This document shows, piece by piece, positions 37,341-45,089 of a stretch of DNA of 50,310 nt. Each line of letters begins with the position of its first letter. The stretch's first letter is position 1. The stretch is from Clostridiales bacterium. GTDB taxonomy: Bacteria > Bacillota > Clostridia > Christensenellales > Pumilibacteraceae. A model generated the notes under the pieces. It saw only the letters and a program-made list of their open reading frames with translations. It made no database searches and had not been told where the DNA came from. The stretch spans positions 1-50,310 of the forward strand of contig JAFLVF010000003.1 in assembly GCA_022508425.1 (NCBI GenBank), written 5' to 3'. The translations under genes and the position numbers were made by a program.

Positions 37341-37369
37341 ATTATATCACAACTGACAAATCAACGCAA
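37341..37369 (-). promoter_or_regulatory. Extended -10 promoter for the opp-protease operon
   Basis: TATAAT (37341-37346) preceded by TGA (extended -10) with TTGCGT 17 bases upstream (37364-37369). It is the only good promoter seen ahead of the genes between 37206 and 15430. Confidence 0.7.
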
Positions 37370-37425
37370 CTAAATGACCGCCCATAAACGCTCTTTTATG
37401 ATTTTTTTGGCCATAATGAACAAAA

Positions 37426-37458
37426 CGGCGCGATCGGAGATTTCCCCGAGCCGCGCCG
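37426..37458 (-). terminator. Rho-independent terminator of the 1273-residue surface protein gene
   Basis: CGGCGCG (37426-37432) pairs with CGCGCCG (37452-37458), with an inner TCGG/CCGA stem; on the minus strand the stem is followed by TTTTGTT. It lies 50 bases after the stop codon at 37508 and separates this gene from the opp-protease promoter. Confidence 0.75.
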
Positions 37459-37507
37459 CCGCTTACTTTATATTATATTACGCTCTATTACTTTTGTTGT
37501 ATATATA

Positions 37508-40500
37508 TTAAATGAAAGAGTAATTGTTCACCGAAGCCTTTATCGCGTTGAGCGAGGGGATGCCCTTGTACGTAAACTGCATTATGCCCACTCCGTTTCC
37601 GCCCGAAGTCTCGAAATCTATCGTGCCGGTATAACAGAAGCCGTTTAGCAATTTTTCCGCCATAGCCGTTACGGTCGTGATATTGACGGTTTCCATGTCG
37701 GTTGCGTCTATACCCATCAATTGGGCAAGTACTTCGTACGCGTTGTGGCTCATTGCATTGAATACAAGTCCATTTTCGTTTACAAGCCTAAACTCTGTGG
37801 ACTCGTCGCCTATCCTTTCAAACACTATGGTCGCATACACCGATTCGGGCAAGAGCGATTGTACCGAGTTGCTGTCGCCTGTCTTGGCATAGCTACCCAT
37901 ATCCATTTCGAAGGTGATGAGCATATAGTCTTTGCCGTCGTCGATAGGCGAATTTGCGAGCTTGCCGTTGCTGTTTAGCCAGCGCCTCAACGCACTCGGC
38001 GTATCGCTATTGTCGCCTGCTTTGAGAATTACGGTCTGCAACGCTTTTACGCCGTTGTACTCACCGGGCGACATTGCCACCACTTGTCCGTCGAGGAAAT
38101 CGTTAAACTGCGTATCGGTGTAAGGCGTGCCCTTATCGCCGGGCTTGGGCAATTGCACTTCGCCGTTCGCCGATTTGGCTGCCGTAAACTTCTCTTTGTC
38201 GAACACGCCCCTATCCTCTAACGGCGTTTCGTTAAGCACAAAGTCATTAGTATTGTAGTTATTGGCGTTGAGCAATTCCGTAATCTCGGATTGGGCGTAC
38301 ATGCCCTGCACCGCTTCTTTTACAGTGTTGGGATCTTCGTTCGGCATGCCCAGCTTGTTGGCAAGGAACTCGTAGAAGCTCTTGAGCTCAACACCGTCGT
38401 CGGTGAAGGTTGTAAAGCTGTTTTCGTCGTTGCCGCCCAGCGATTTGTTAAGGGATTGCAGTTGATCGTACAGTATGGTGCCGAATTCTTTGATCTGGGC
38501 GTCGAGATCGAAGCTCGCCGAGAAATGCTTGGCAATCTTAACCGTATTGTCGCGCGTGGCCTCGTCCATGTTGTTGATATTGTATGTTATGGGATGACGC
38601 TTGGGATCGCCCTCCGCACCGGTGCCGTCCACACGGCTCGTAACGATGCGGGCCGTGATATACAGCTTCTCGGCGCTCAGCAGCGTCTTGACCTCGCCGG
38701 GGAAGAGATCGGACGTCGCTATCGACAGCTGCGCGACAATGCCGCTGTCTCCGCCGTCGTTGCCGAAGGTCTCGACGCTTTCTACGGCGAAGTTTTCGAC
38801 GCTCGTGCCGAGATTCTCGGTGATAATCAATCCCAGCTCGCCGCCGGTAAGTATCGGATGGAGAGCGGAATTATTCCGCGCGTCGTAAGCGAGATACTTA
38901 ACGCTCTTATCGTCGCCTGTGATGTTGAATCTACTGCCCGTTATATCGCCGTCGATATATCTCGTCAGATCGGAGAACTTCTCGATATCCTGATTTGTCG
39001 TATTGAGATAATACTTGTCGGACAGCTCGTCGCGGAAGCTGTTGTAGTTGTCGGCAATCTTCTCGCCGAGCTGTATATCATTCTCATCCACGTTCAATCC
39101 CGTCAAAACGTTTTTGAATTCGTCCGCAGTCACAACCGTTTTCTTCTTGCCGGTCTCCGGGTCGACGTTGTTCTCGTCGACGAGAACGAGCCCCGTCATA
39201 ATCGTGAATATGTCGGGCATGTGCATTTCGCCCGATTGAAGAATCTCCGCGTCGAGATCGGACGGGACCAACTTTATTTCGAACTTGCCGTTGAGCTGTG
39301 CAATCATATCTTTAAGCGCCTTCTCGATATTGACGGTGAGCCCGTCGAGATCGAGGTCGGGCATAATTTTGCCGAGCGTATCGAACACACGCGCAGTGTT
39401 CTCGAAGTCGTTGAACATGAATATGGGATCATCGGGCACCTCGCCTGCGGGCAGATTGCTGTCTGGTGTGGCTCCCGTTATGTCGATACTGACGGTGAAC
39501 AGAATTCTTTCGGGCATGATGTTGCTCGCCATCTTGCCGAGCGCACTGCCCTCGCCTCCGAAGTCGAGGAGTGCAGACATATCGATCTCCACCGCGAGCG
39601 ATGCATACATGTGCCCCGGTCGGGACTGACGTTTTGTAAATGACATCGCGTCGAGTATGAGCTCGAGGTCCTCATAGCCTGCCCCCGCGGATACGATGGA
39701 CGACATCTGATCGGAGAACAACGCACCGAGCATTCTGTCGGTGATTGTGAGCTTGAAATCTTCGGTCGCCTTGCCGGCATCGAGTTTTGCGTTAAGCGAC
39801 GCCGAATCCATCCAATCGAGTATCCTTTTGTTGCCCGACTCGGACGACGACGAACTGCCGCCCAGCGAAATACCCATCATCGAGAAAAGGTCATTGAGCG
39901 GGGTATCCTTGTCGAGACAGTATTTGTCCACTATCTCTTTGCGCAGTTCTTCTCTGTAATCTACTTCTTCATATCCCGTCTTGTCGTCGGGGTTGTAAGC
40001 CAATTTGTCGTCGGCGGAACGATACCAACCCTCGTACAGATAGGGCTGCAACTGCGATTTACGCGCTTCGAGATCGGAGGTCAACAACACCTGCAACAGA
40101 TACATGAAATCCGCTTTGGTCAACGGATCGACGCTGTCCGAATTGTTGATCATGTTAGCCATCGAGCCGAGAAGATCGATGCCTATCTCGCCGTTGGACG
40201 CACCCGAAAAGTCTATCGCGTCCGCCGATTTCTCGAGTATGGGTTTAATCTGTTCGGCAAAGCCGCCGAGAATATCCTGTATGGTCTGAGAGCCGCCCAT
40301 GCTTCCAAGCACGCCGTTAATCAGCTTGTACATGCTTTCGCGCTTCTTTGCCGTCATATCGTTGAGAGTGATATCGGTGGTCGCGTCGCCGTACAGCGGC
40401 ATAGTTATCGTAGCATAGAGATTTTTGGGGAGAATTACATTGCCTACCCACGCGGCAATACCGCCCGCCCAGCCGACTCCGGCTTCGTTCAGGAGTACTT

Positions 40501-41329
40501 TAAGCGCTTGACCCACGGCGTCCTGTAATCCTATCCAAACAGTGACGTCGGCAGTAGTGGCCGAGACGGTCTTCTCGCCCAGCTCGTTTGTCGTCGCCGT
40601 AGCGCCGAATCTGATCTGCTTGAGCGCAACGACCTTTTTGAAATTAATCATATCGCCGAAGCCGGACAACATATCGACTTTCGCGGCATTGTCGAGCACT
40701 GTGTCGAGAATGGAAGCGACAAACGCCGCGAGCTGTTTGTCGCGCAGCGCAAATATGTAATTGTCGTTGTCCTCCGAATATTGTTTCAGCCGCTCGACGT
40801 CGATATTCTCTCGTGTGAACACGTCCGCTATCATGTCCACGAAAATATCCATAATCTCGCCCTTGCTCTCGCCGCCTTGCGTGTCGCCGCCGTCGGGCTC
40901 GCCTTCGTTACGCGCGCCGATATTTTTCGCATTAGCCGCGTCGGCGCTCGAGCCGCCGAGATAGCCCTGTATCGCTTCGTTAAGTGCCGCTTTGAAATCC
41001 ACATCGGCGTCGGATTTGAGCAAAATGTTCGTTTTAATCTCCGAATAAAACCCGTCGAGATCGCTTGCATTGTAAGGATTGGTGACGACGTCTTTGTCCT
41101 TGGTGCCGTACAGACCGGTAAACACGCTCCATGTTTCTTTCATGGTAACGCCGAAATTCTGCTTGAGATATTTGTCGCCGAGGAACCAGCCGACGGTAAA
41201 AGCGATTGCAAGCAAGACTATGCTCGTGATCAGCGCCGTAATACAGCAAGTACAACACTTACTGCGCTTTTTCTTGACTCTCGTTCCGCCCGATTTATTG
41301 TCGTCGGGCACAACCACTTTTCTTGCCAT
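37508..41329 (-). CDS. Large single-pass surface protein of unknown function
   Basis: A 1273-residue protein I do not recognise. A basic cytosolic start (about 1-24, ending RVKKKRSK) leads into CCTCC (Cys25-Cys29) and one membrane helix (about 30-50). Everything after is predicted outside: about 1220 residues rich in Asp, Asn and Leu, with alternating helices and strands (for example ITDRMLGALFSDQMSSIVSA and DFMYLLQVLLTSDLEARKS) and no enzyme motif. ATG 41329 was chosen since AAGGAG lies 9 bases upstream, and the promoter at 41366-41394 leaves no room for the longer frame. It is monocistronic with its own terminator. A structural or cell-envelope assembly role is possible. Confidence 0.82.
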   Translation of the reverse strand: MARKVVVPDDNKSGGTRVKKKRSKCCTCCITALITSIVLLAIAFTVGWFLGDKYLKQNFGVTMKETWSVFTGLYGTKDKDVVTNPYNASDLDGFYSEIKTNILLKSDADVDFKAALNEAIQGYLGGSSADAANAKNIGARNEGEPDGGDTQGGESKGEIMDIFVDMIADVFTRENIDVERLKQYSEDNDNYIFALRDKQLAAFVASILDTVLDNAAKVDMLSGFGDMINFKKVVALKQIRFGATATTNELGEKTVSATTADVTVWIGLQDAVGQALKVLLNEAGVGWAGGIAAWVGNVILPKNLYATITMPLYGDATTDITLNDMTAKKRESMYKLINGVLGSMGGSQTIQDILGGFAEQIKPILEKSADAIDFSGASNGEIGIDLLGSMANMINNSDSVDPLTKADFMYLLQVLLTSDLEARKSQLQPYLYEGWYRSADDKLAYNPDDKTGYEEVDYREELRKEIVDKYCLDKDTPLNDLFSMMGISLGGSSSSSESGNKRILDWMDSASLNAKLDAGKATEDFKLTITDRMLGALFSDQMSSIVSAGAGYEDLELILDAMSFTKRQSRPGHMYASLAVEIDMSALLDFGGEGSALGKMASNIMPERILFTVSIDITGATPDSNLPAGEVPDDPIFMFNDFENTARVFDTLGKIMPDLDLDGLTVNIEKALKDMIAQLNGKFEIKLVPSDLDAEILQSGEMHMPDIFTIMTGLVLVDENNVDPETGKKKTVVTADEFKNVLTGLNVDENDIQLGEKIADNYNSFRDELSDKYYLNTTNQDIEKFSDLTRYIDGDITGSRFNITGDDKSVKYLAYDARNNSALHPILTGGELGLIITENLGTSVENFAVESVETFGNDGGDSGIVAQLSIATSDLFPGEVKTLLSAEKLYITARIVTSRVDGTGAEGDPKRHPITYNINNMDEATRDNTVKIAKHFSASFDLDAQIKEFGTILYDQLQSLNKSLGGNDENSFTTFTDDGVELKSFYEFLANKLGMPNEDPNTVKEAVQGMYAQSEITELLNANNYNTNDFVLNETPLEDRGVFDKEKFTAAKSANGEVQLPKPGDKGTPYTDTQFNDFLDGQVVAMSPGEYNGVKALQTVILKAGDNSDTPSALRRWLNSNGKLANSPIDDGKDYMLITFEMDMGSYAKTGDSNSVQSLLPESVYATIVFERIGDESTEFRLVNENGLVFNAMSHNAYEVLAQLMGIDATDMETVNITTVTAMAEKLLNGFCYTGTIDFETSGGNGVGIMQFTYKGIPSLNAIKASVNNYSFI

Positions 41330-41365
41330 TATGCACTCTCCTTGCGGCATTCGGTTACGTATAAC

Positions 41366-41394
41366 ATTGTACGATAACATCGCGATTTTGTCAA
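41366..41394 (-). promoter_or_regulatory. SigA promoter for the 1273-residue surface protein
   Basis: TTGACA (41389-41394), 17 bases, TACAAT (41366-41371) on the minus strand. The predicted start of transcription near 41359 gives a leader of about 30 bases and excludes the longer open frame beginning at 41380. Confidence 0.85.
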
Positions 41395-41401
41395 CAGATG
41401 T

Positions 41402-41436
41402 TTAGAATTATAACGCTATTCTAATCGTATTCTAAT
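41402..41436. promoter_or_regulatory. ATTCTAAT repeats in the divergent intergenic region
   Basis: ATTCTAAT occurs at 41418-41425 and again at 41429-41436, an 11-base period (one helical turn), with an inverted copy TTAGAAT at 41402-41408. The group sits just upstream of the -35 box of the minus-strand gene. Direct repeats with one-turn spacing suit an OmpR/PhoB-type regulator. The nearby plus-strand gene has only a TATAAT (41525-41530) without a clear -35. Confidence 0.4.
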
Positions 41437-41559
41437 TTAAGCAAAGGTAAATATGAGTCGGGCGCCTCAAGCCCAAACTCCGCAGTCGGGACGCAAGTTG
41501 TTTTCGGAATAAAAAACGCATATATATAATAACATCGAATTTAAGGAGCGCAATTATAA

Positions 41560-42579
41560 ATGAAAGATATAGTAATAGCGATAAACGCCGACGTCGGTTG
41601 CGGCAAAAGCCCGGTCATGCCGTATGTCAAAACACCGTTCGACGGAAGCGAGTTCACAGTCAAAGCAAAGTTCTGCCTTGCGGCGGCGATGTTGAGATGC
41701 GGATTCGATATTTACGACGTCAATCCGATGGGTGCAAATATAGAGCAAGCCGATATCGCCATGCGCGTAAACCGCGCGGGCGCAGACTGCTTTATCTCGA
41801 TGTCCTATGCCAAGTTTGGCTCGGGCAAGAGCTTTAACGGCGCGTTCGGCGCAGTAGTGCGCTATCCTGCGCTTCGCGCAGATCGCTCGCGGGTTTTCGC
41901 CGAGGACATTTGCGCGAAACTGTCCGACGAACGCGGCACGAGCGTTACCATGGACGGCGAAGTCATGCCCGTACACTGCCCTGCGGCAAAAATCGACGCA
42001 GGATACATAACCAACTTCGACGACGCCAAGCTCGTCTACGATCCGGATTTTGCCGTGGGCACGGCAGAGCATATCACGCTCGGCGTGTGCGAGTATTTCG
42101 ACGTGCCGTACGTGCGCCGCGACGATATTTCGGCATATCCGCTGTTGTCCGCGGCGCGACGTGGCAAAAAAGTCAAGCTCCTACAGAGCCTGCTTAACTT
42201 CTACGGCTATTCTCTCCCCCTCGACGGCGTTTACGGCGCGGCGACCGACGGCGCAGTCAAGCAATTGTGCCGCGACAACGGCAAGAGCGAAAACGGCGGA
42301 GTCACCGCCGACGTTTGGCGCGACTTGCTCCTCCTCGACATGCCAAAGCTCGGCTACGGCGCAAACGGCTGTGCCGCACAATACTTACAGCGCAAGCTGT
42401 ATTCTAAGCTGTACCCGCTCGAGCTGAACGGCACGCTGGACGCGCACACGCTGAACGCGCTCAACGATTTCCTATCAGACGAAGTCGGCGATCTCGAGCT
42501 AAAAGAAAACGACGTAGTAGACGCCGACATATTCAACCTGTTGCGCCCGATCGGCGGCGGCCGCCACCGAATAATTTAG
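41560..42579 (+). CDS. Amidase_3-like protein lacking zinc ligands, with two peptidoglycan-binding domains
   Basis: A 339-residue protein. Residues 1-180 follow the N-acetylmuramoyl-L-alanine amidase (Amidase_3) fold: a starting strand, Glu31 in GSEFTVKAKFCLAAAMLRCG, then CFISMSYAK where active enzymes have S-I-H-A-N, and DAGYITNFDDAKLV where they have E-x-G-F-x-S/T-N. The first histidine (DPGHGG position) is Val12, the second is Ser82, and the last Glu is Asp, so it should not bind zinc or cut peptidoglycan. Residues about 197-255 and 264-308 are PG_binding_1-type domains (LDGVYGAATDGAVKQL, LNGTLDAHTLNALNDF). There is no signal peptide. AAGGAG lies 11 bases before ATG 41560. It may be a cytosolic sensor or regulator, as known for mycobacterial CwlM. 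Confidence 0.8.
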   Translation: MKDIVIAINADVGCGKSPVMPYVKTPFDGSEFTVKAKFCLAAAMLRCGFDIYDVNPMGANIEQADIAMRVNRAGADCFISMSYAKFGSGKSFNGAFGAVVRYPALRADRSRVFAEDICAKLSDERGTSVTMDGEVMPVHCPAAKIDAGYITNFDDAKLVYDPDFAVGTAEHITLGVCEYFDVPYVRRDDISAYPLLSAARRGKKVKLLQSLLNFYGYSLPLDGVYGAATDGAVKQLCRDNGKSENGGVTADVWRDLLLLDMPKLGYGANGCAAQYLQRKLYSKLYPLELNGTLDAHTLNALNDFLSDEVGDLELKENDVVDADIFNLLRPIGGGRHRII

Positions 42580-42657
42580 ACAGCAATTGCACTTTGACGA
42601 AGTATCGCGCCAATTAACGCCACTAAAACTTTATGGGTACGACACATTAAAAAAATT

Positions 42658-42686
42658 TGACATTATGTCTAAACAGGTGTATAATA
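42658..42686 (+). promoter_or_regulatory. Perfect SigA promoter of the TetR gene
   Basis: TTGACA (42658-42663), 17 bases, TATAAT (42681-42686). Predicted transcription start near 42693, about 20 bases ahead of the ATG. Confidence 0.9.
42660..42670. promoter_or_regulatory. Possible TetR self-operator
   Basis: GACAT-T-ATGTC is a perfect palindrome overlapping the -35 box and spacer of the regulator's own promoter, a placement typical of self-repression by TetR-family proteins. Confidence 0.5.
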
Positions 42687-42712
42687 TTGGATAGATAAAT
42701 GTAGGAGATATC

Positions 42713-43279
42713 ATGAATACCACGAGTAAACAAAAGACGCCCGCGAAGATTCGCGCCGCATTCGAAAAACTTTTGGCAACGACCGCAATCAACGATATAA
42801 CCGTTACCGAGCTTTGCCAAGCCGCAAATATCAACCGTGCGACATTCTACTATCATTACAATTCCGTTTCCGACGTATACAAGGAAATCGAAAAGAACAT
42901 GGAGGACGATTTCAAACGGTTTATGGAGCTGTCCACCGTGACAGACAACGGCAGTCCCGAGAAGAGCTTCTACGTTACGTTTTTCGAGTTCGTCGCGCGA
43001 AACGCCAATATCTGCCGTTTTCTGATCAACTCGCCGTGCACGAGCAAAACGTTCTTGGCCGACGCCCTCGAAGCGGGGCATCAGAAGGTGCTGAACGATT
43101 TGGCCGAGCTGTATCACGACTGTTCCAAAACGAAAATAGGCTACTATTACCTGTTCGTGTCGAGCGGATTCCTCGGTCTGTTATCGTACTGGTTGAACGG
43201 AGGCATGAAAGAAACCCCCGAAGAGATTGCCGCAATCGGCGAAAGCGTATCCCAGAGCGGCATAAAATACTTGGCATAA
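42713..43279 (+). CDS. TetR/AcrR-family transcriptional regulator
   Basis: A 188-residue DNA-binding regulator. The N-terminal helix-turn-helix is clear (KIRAAFEKLLATTAINDITVTELCQAANINRATFYYHYNSV, roughly 12-50 in pieces). The C-terminal ligand and dimer domain (about 85-180; FFEFVARNANICRFLI, YYYLFVSSGFLGLLSYWLNG) resembles the DhaS-like TetR_C group common in Clostridia. TAGGAG lies 6 bases before ATG 42713. It is transcribed alone from a consensus promoter and followed by a two-way terminator. Its target is unknown; self-control through the palindrome at 42660-42670 is likely. Confidence 0.93.
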   Translation: MNTTSKQKTPAKIRAAFEKLLATTAINDITVTELCQAANINRATFYYHYNSVSDVYKEIEKNMEDDFKRFMELSTVTDNGSPEKSFYVTFFEFVARNANICRFLINSPCTSKTFLADALEAGHQKVLNDLAELYHDCSKTKIGYYYLFVSSGFLGLLSYWLNGGMKETPEEIAAIGESVSQSGIKYLA

Positions 43280-43297
43280 ATTACAAACATAAACGAC

Positions 43298-43331
43298 AAC
43301 GGCGGCGTATCAAGCTCGATACGCCGCCGTT
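43298..43331. terminator. Bidirectional terminator between convergent genes
   Basis: A 14-base perfect stem, AACGGCGGCGTATC (43298-43311) and its complement (43318-43331), with a 6-base loop. TTAAATTTT follows on the plus strand and GTCGTTTATG on the minus strand. It serves the TetR gene from the left and the secA-tsaD cluster from the right. Confidence 0.85.
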
Positions 43332-43345
43332 AAATTTTCAATATA

Positions 43346-44053
43346 TTATTCCACTGCTTCGGGCGAAACGGTTTCGCCGTTATGCTTCATTTGCTTAGCC
43401 GTCACTACGATTAAAAACACTATACATGCGACGAAATATGCCGCAACCGGTATAAACGATAGCGCGCCTGTTATAAACACGCCGACTATGCCCGTGCATA
43501 AAAAACCGTATGCCGCGACATTCCAATACTTATCCAACGACTCGTCCATTGCAATTCTGCGCGCACTCCTGTTTACCTCGCCCGCTTTGTACGACGGCGT
43601 GTGAACTATTGTCGGAATCAGCGAGCTGAAGATTGAAATCACCGCCGAAATGCACAGTGATATCATGTTGAGCGTGTCTATACTGCGAACGGAATTGGAC
43701 GCGTCGAACTGTTGCATTATTCCGTATATGCAAATTCCGCTTAAGCTTCCCGACAGCACAATGCAAAACAGCGTAATCGATTGGAAGTTGTGCTGCATTT
43801 TTCCAAACCGTCTGAGCAATCCCGCCACTATCATAATCATCGCGGGGAATATCGATACAAACACTATCAACAGATTGTTGTATTTGGAGTAATACTCGAC
43901 TTCCATGTCCGTCGTTTTGTAAAATATAGTGACCATGTCGGGCAACATGGGCAACGTCAACGCAGTGGCAAACAGCGCTATCATGGATATCCACAGCGCT
44001 ACGGTGATGAATATTTTGTCCGAATCGGTCAAAAGACTTCTCTTGTGTTTCAT
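43346..44053 (-). CDS. DUF1648-like multi-pass membrane protein
   Basis: A 235-residue integral membrane protein with about six helices (around 14-38, 60-83, 93-114, 128-150, 178-200, 203-222). The segment after helix 1, LPMLPDMVTIFYKTTDMEVEYYSKYNNLL, resembles the LP-x-LP-x-HF motif of DUF1648/SdpI-related proteins, but the usual histidine is missing. A conserved-looking cytosolic turn (EVNRSARRIAMDESLDKYWN) precedes helix 5. It starts 10 bases after tsaD ends and is the last gene of that operon. Function unknown. Confidence 0.8.
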   Translation of the reverse strand: MKHKRSLLTDSDKIFITVALWISMIALFATALTLPMLPDMVTIFYKTTDMEVEYYSKYNNLLIVFVSIFPAMIMIVAGLLRRFGKMQHNFQSITLFCIVLSGSLSGICIYGIMQQFDASNSVRSIDTLNMISLCISAVISIFSSLIPTIVHTPSYKAGEVNRSARRIAMDESLDKYWNVAAYGFLCTGIVGVFITGALSFIPVAAYFVACIVFLIVVTAKQMKHNGETVSPEAVE

Positions 44054-44063
44054 CAGCTTTTAC

Positions 44064-45074
44064 TCACTCCGATTGTATTTTGAGATAACTGACAGCGTTG
44101 AGATCGAGTCCTGCGGGCGGAATATTCTCTTGCATCATTCCGCGCGCGCGAGCGCAAATCATCGCGGCGTTGTCCGTGCATAACGACATGGGCGGAAAGT
44201 AAACGGTAAAATTATTTGCCTTGCACTCCGAAGTTATCTTCTCGCGCAGATACGAATTTGCCGCCACTCCGCCGGCCAGCGCGAGCGTCTTTATGCCGGT
44301 GCGTTTCGCCTCGTTGACAGCAGTGTCAACCAACATGTCAACCGCGGTTTTACTAAACGACGCACATACGTCCTCAACGTTCGGCTTTTCGCCGCGCTGT
44401 TCGAGAGTGTGCAGATAATTTACGACCGCTGTCTTCAAGCCCGAATAACTAAGCTCGCTTCCGCGGTGCTTGTGCGAGATAAATTCGATATCGGCCTTGC
44501 CGAGCTTACTGCGCTTGTCTATCTCCGGCCCGCCGGGGTACGGCAAGCCTATCGCGCGCGCCACCTTGTCAAACGCCTCGCCTATCGCGTCATCGGTAGT
44601 GGACGCGAGCATTGCAAATTTGTTGTACCCGTCTACGCGCACGATACCCGTGTGACCGCCGCTCGCGACAACCGCCAAAAACGGCGGCTTAAGCTCGGGC
44701 GACGATATATAGTTTGCGGCAATATGCGCTTCGATATGATTGACGGCGTACAGCGGAACGTTAAGCGCATAGCTAAGCGACTTTGCCGCCGACAGCCCTA
44801 CAAGCAACGCTCCGACCAGCCCCGCACCGTATGTAACGGCAATTGCGTCGATATCAGTCAGCTTGACGCCCGCTTTGTTTACGGCTTCGTCTACGACGGG
44901 AATGACTGCCGTCAAATGGTTGCGCGACGCTATCTCGGGCACCACGCCGCCGAATCGCCTGTGAATATCTATCTGCGACGAAATCACGTTAGACAGCAGC
45001 AGTTCGCCTTTCATGACCGCCGCCGAGGTCTCGTCGCACGACGTTTCTATTCCGAGTATAATCTTTTCGTCCAT
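44064..45074 (-). CDS. tsaD: tRNA N6-adenosine threonylcarbamoyltransferase TsaD
   Basis: A 336-residue protein (ASKHA fold) that transfers the threonylcarbamoyl group to A37 of ANN-decoding tRNAs, working with TsaB, TsaE and TsaC. Motifs: GIETSCDETSAAV near the start, metal-binding HIEAH (about 109-113), SGGHTGIV (about 134) and LAGGVAANSYLRE (about 270). The ATG at 45074 was preferred over a TTG two codons earlier because the family begins there. It lies 15 bases after prfB and is part of the secA-prfB-tsaD set. Length is normal for the family. Confidence 0.97.
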   Translation of the reverse strand: MDEKIILGIETSCDETSAAVMKGELLLSNVISSQIDIHRRFGGVVPEIASRNHLTAVIPVVDEAVNKAGVKLTDIDAIAVTYGAGLVGALLVGLSAAKSLSYALNVPLYAVNHIEAHIAANYISSPELKPPFLAVVASGGHTGIVRVDGYNKFAMLASTTDDAIGEAFDKVARAIGLPYPGGPEIDKRSKLGKADIEFISHKHRGSELSYSGLKTAVVNYLHTLEQRGEKPNVEDVCASFSKTAVDMLVDTAVNEAKRTGIKTLALAGGVAANSYLREKITSECKANNFTVYFPPMSLCTDNAAMICARARGMMQENIPPAGLDLNAVSYLKIQSE

Positions 45075-45089
45075 GTGCAAGATTTCCCG

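Noticed and set aside
38291-39643. 450-codon plus-strand frame and similar long ones at 630-1757, 8080-9189, 9880-10989 and 30169-31479
   Set aside because: All are antisense to well-supported genes and have shadow composition; they arise from codon bias in the opposite strand.
41461-41559. Clear promoter for the amidase-like gene
   Set aside because: TATAAT is present at 41525-41530, but no acceptable -35 box lies 16-18 bases upstream.
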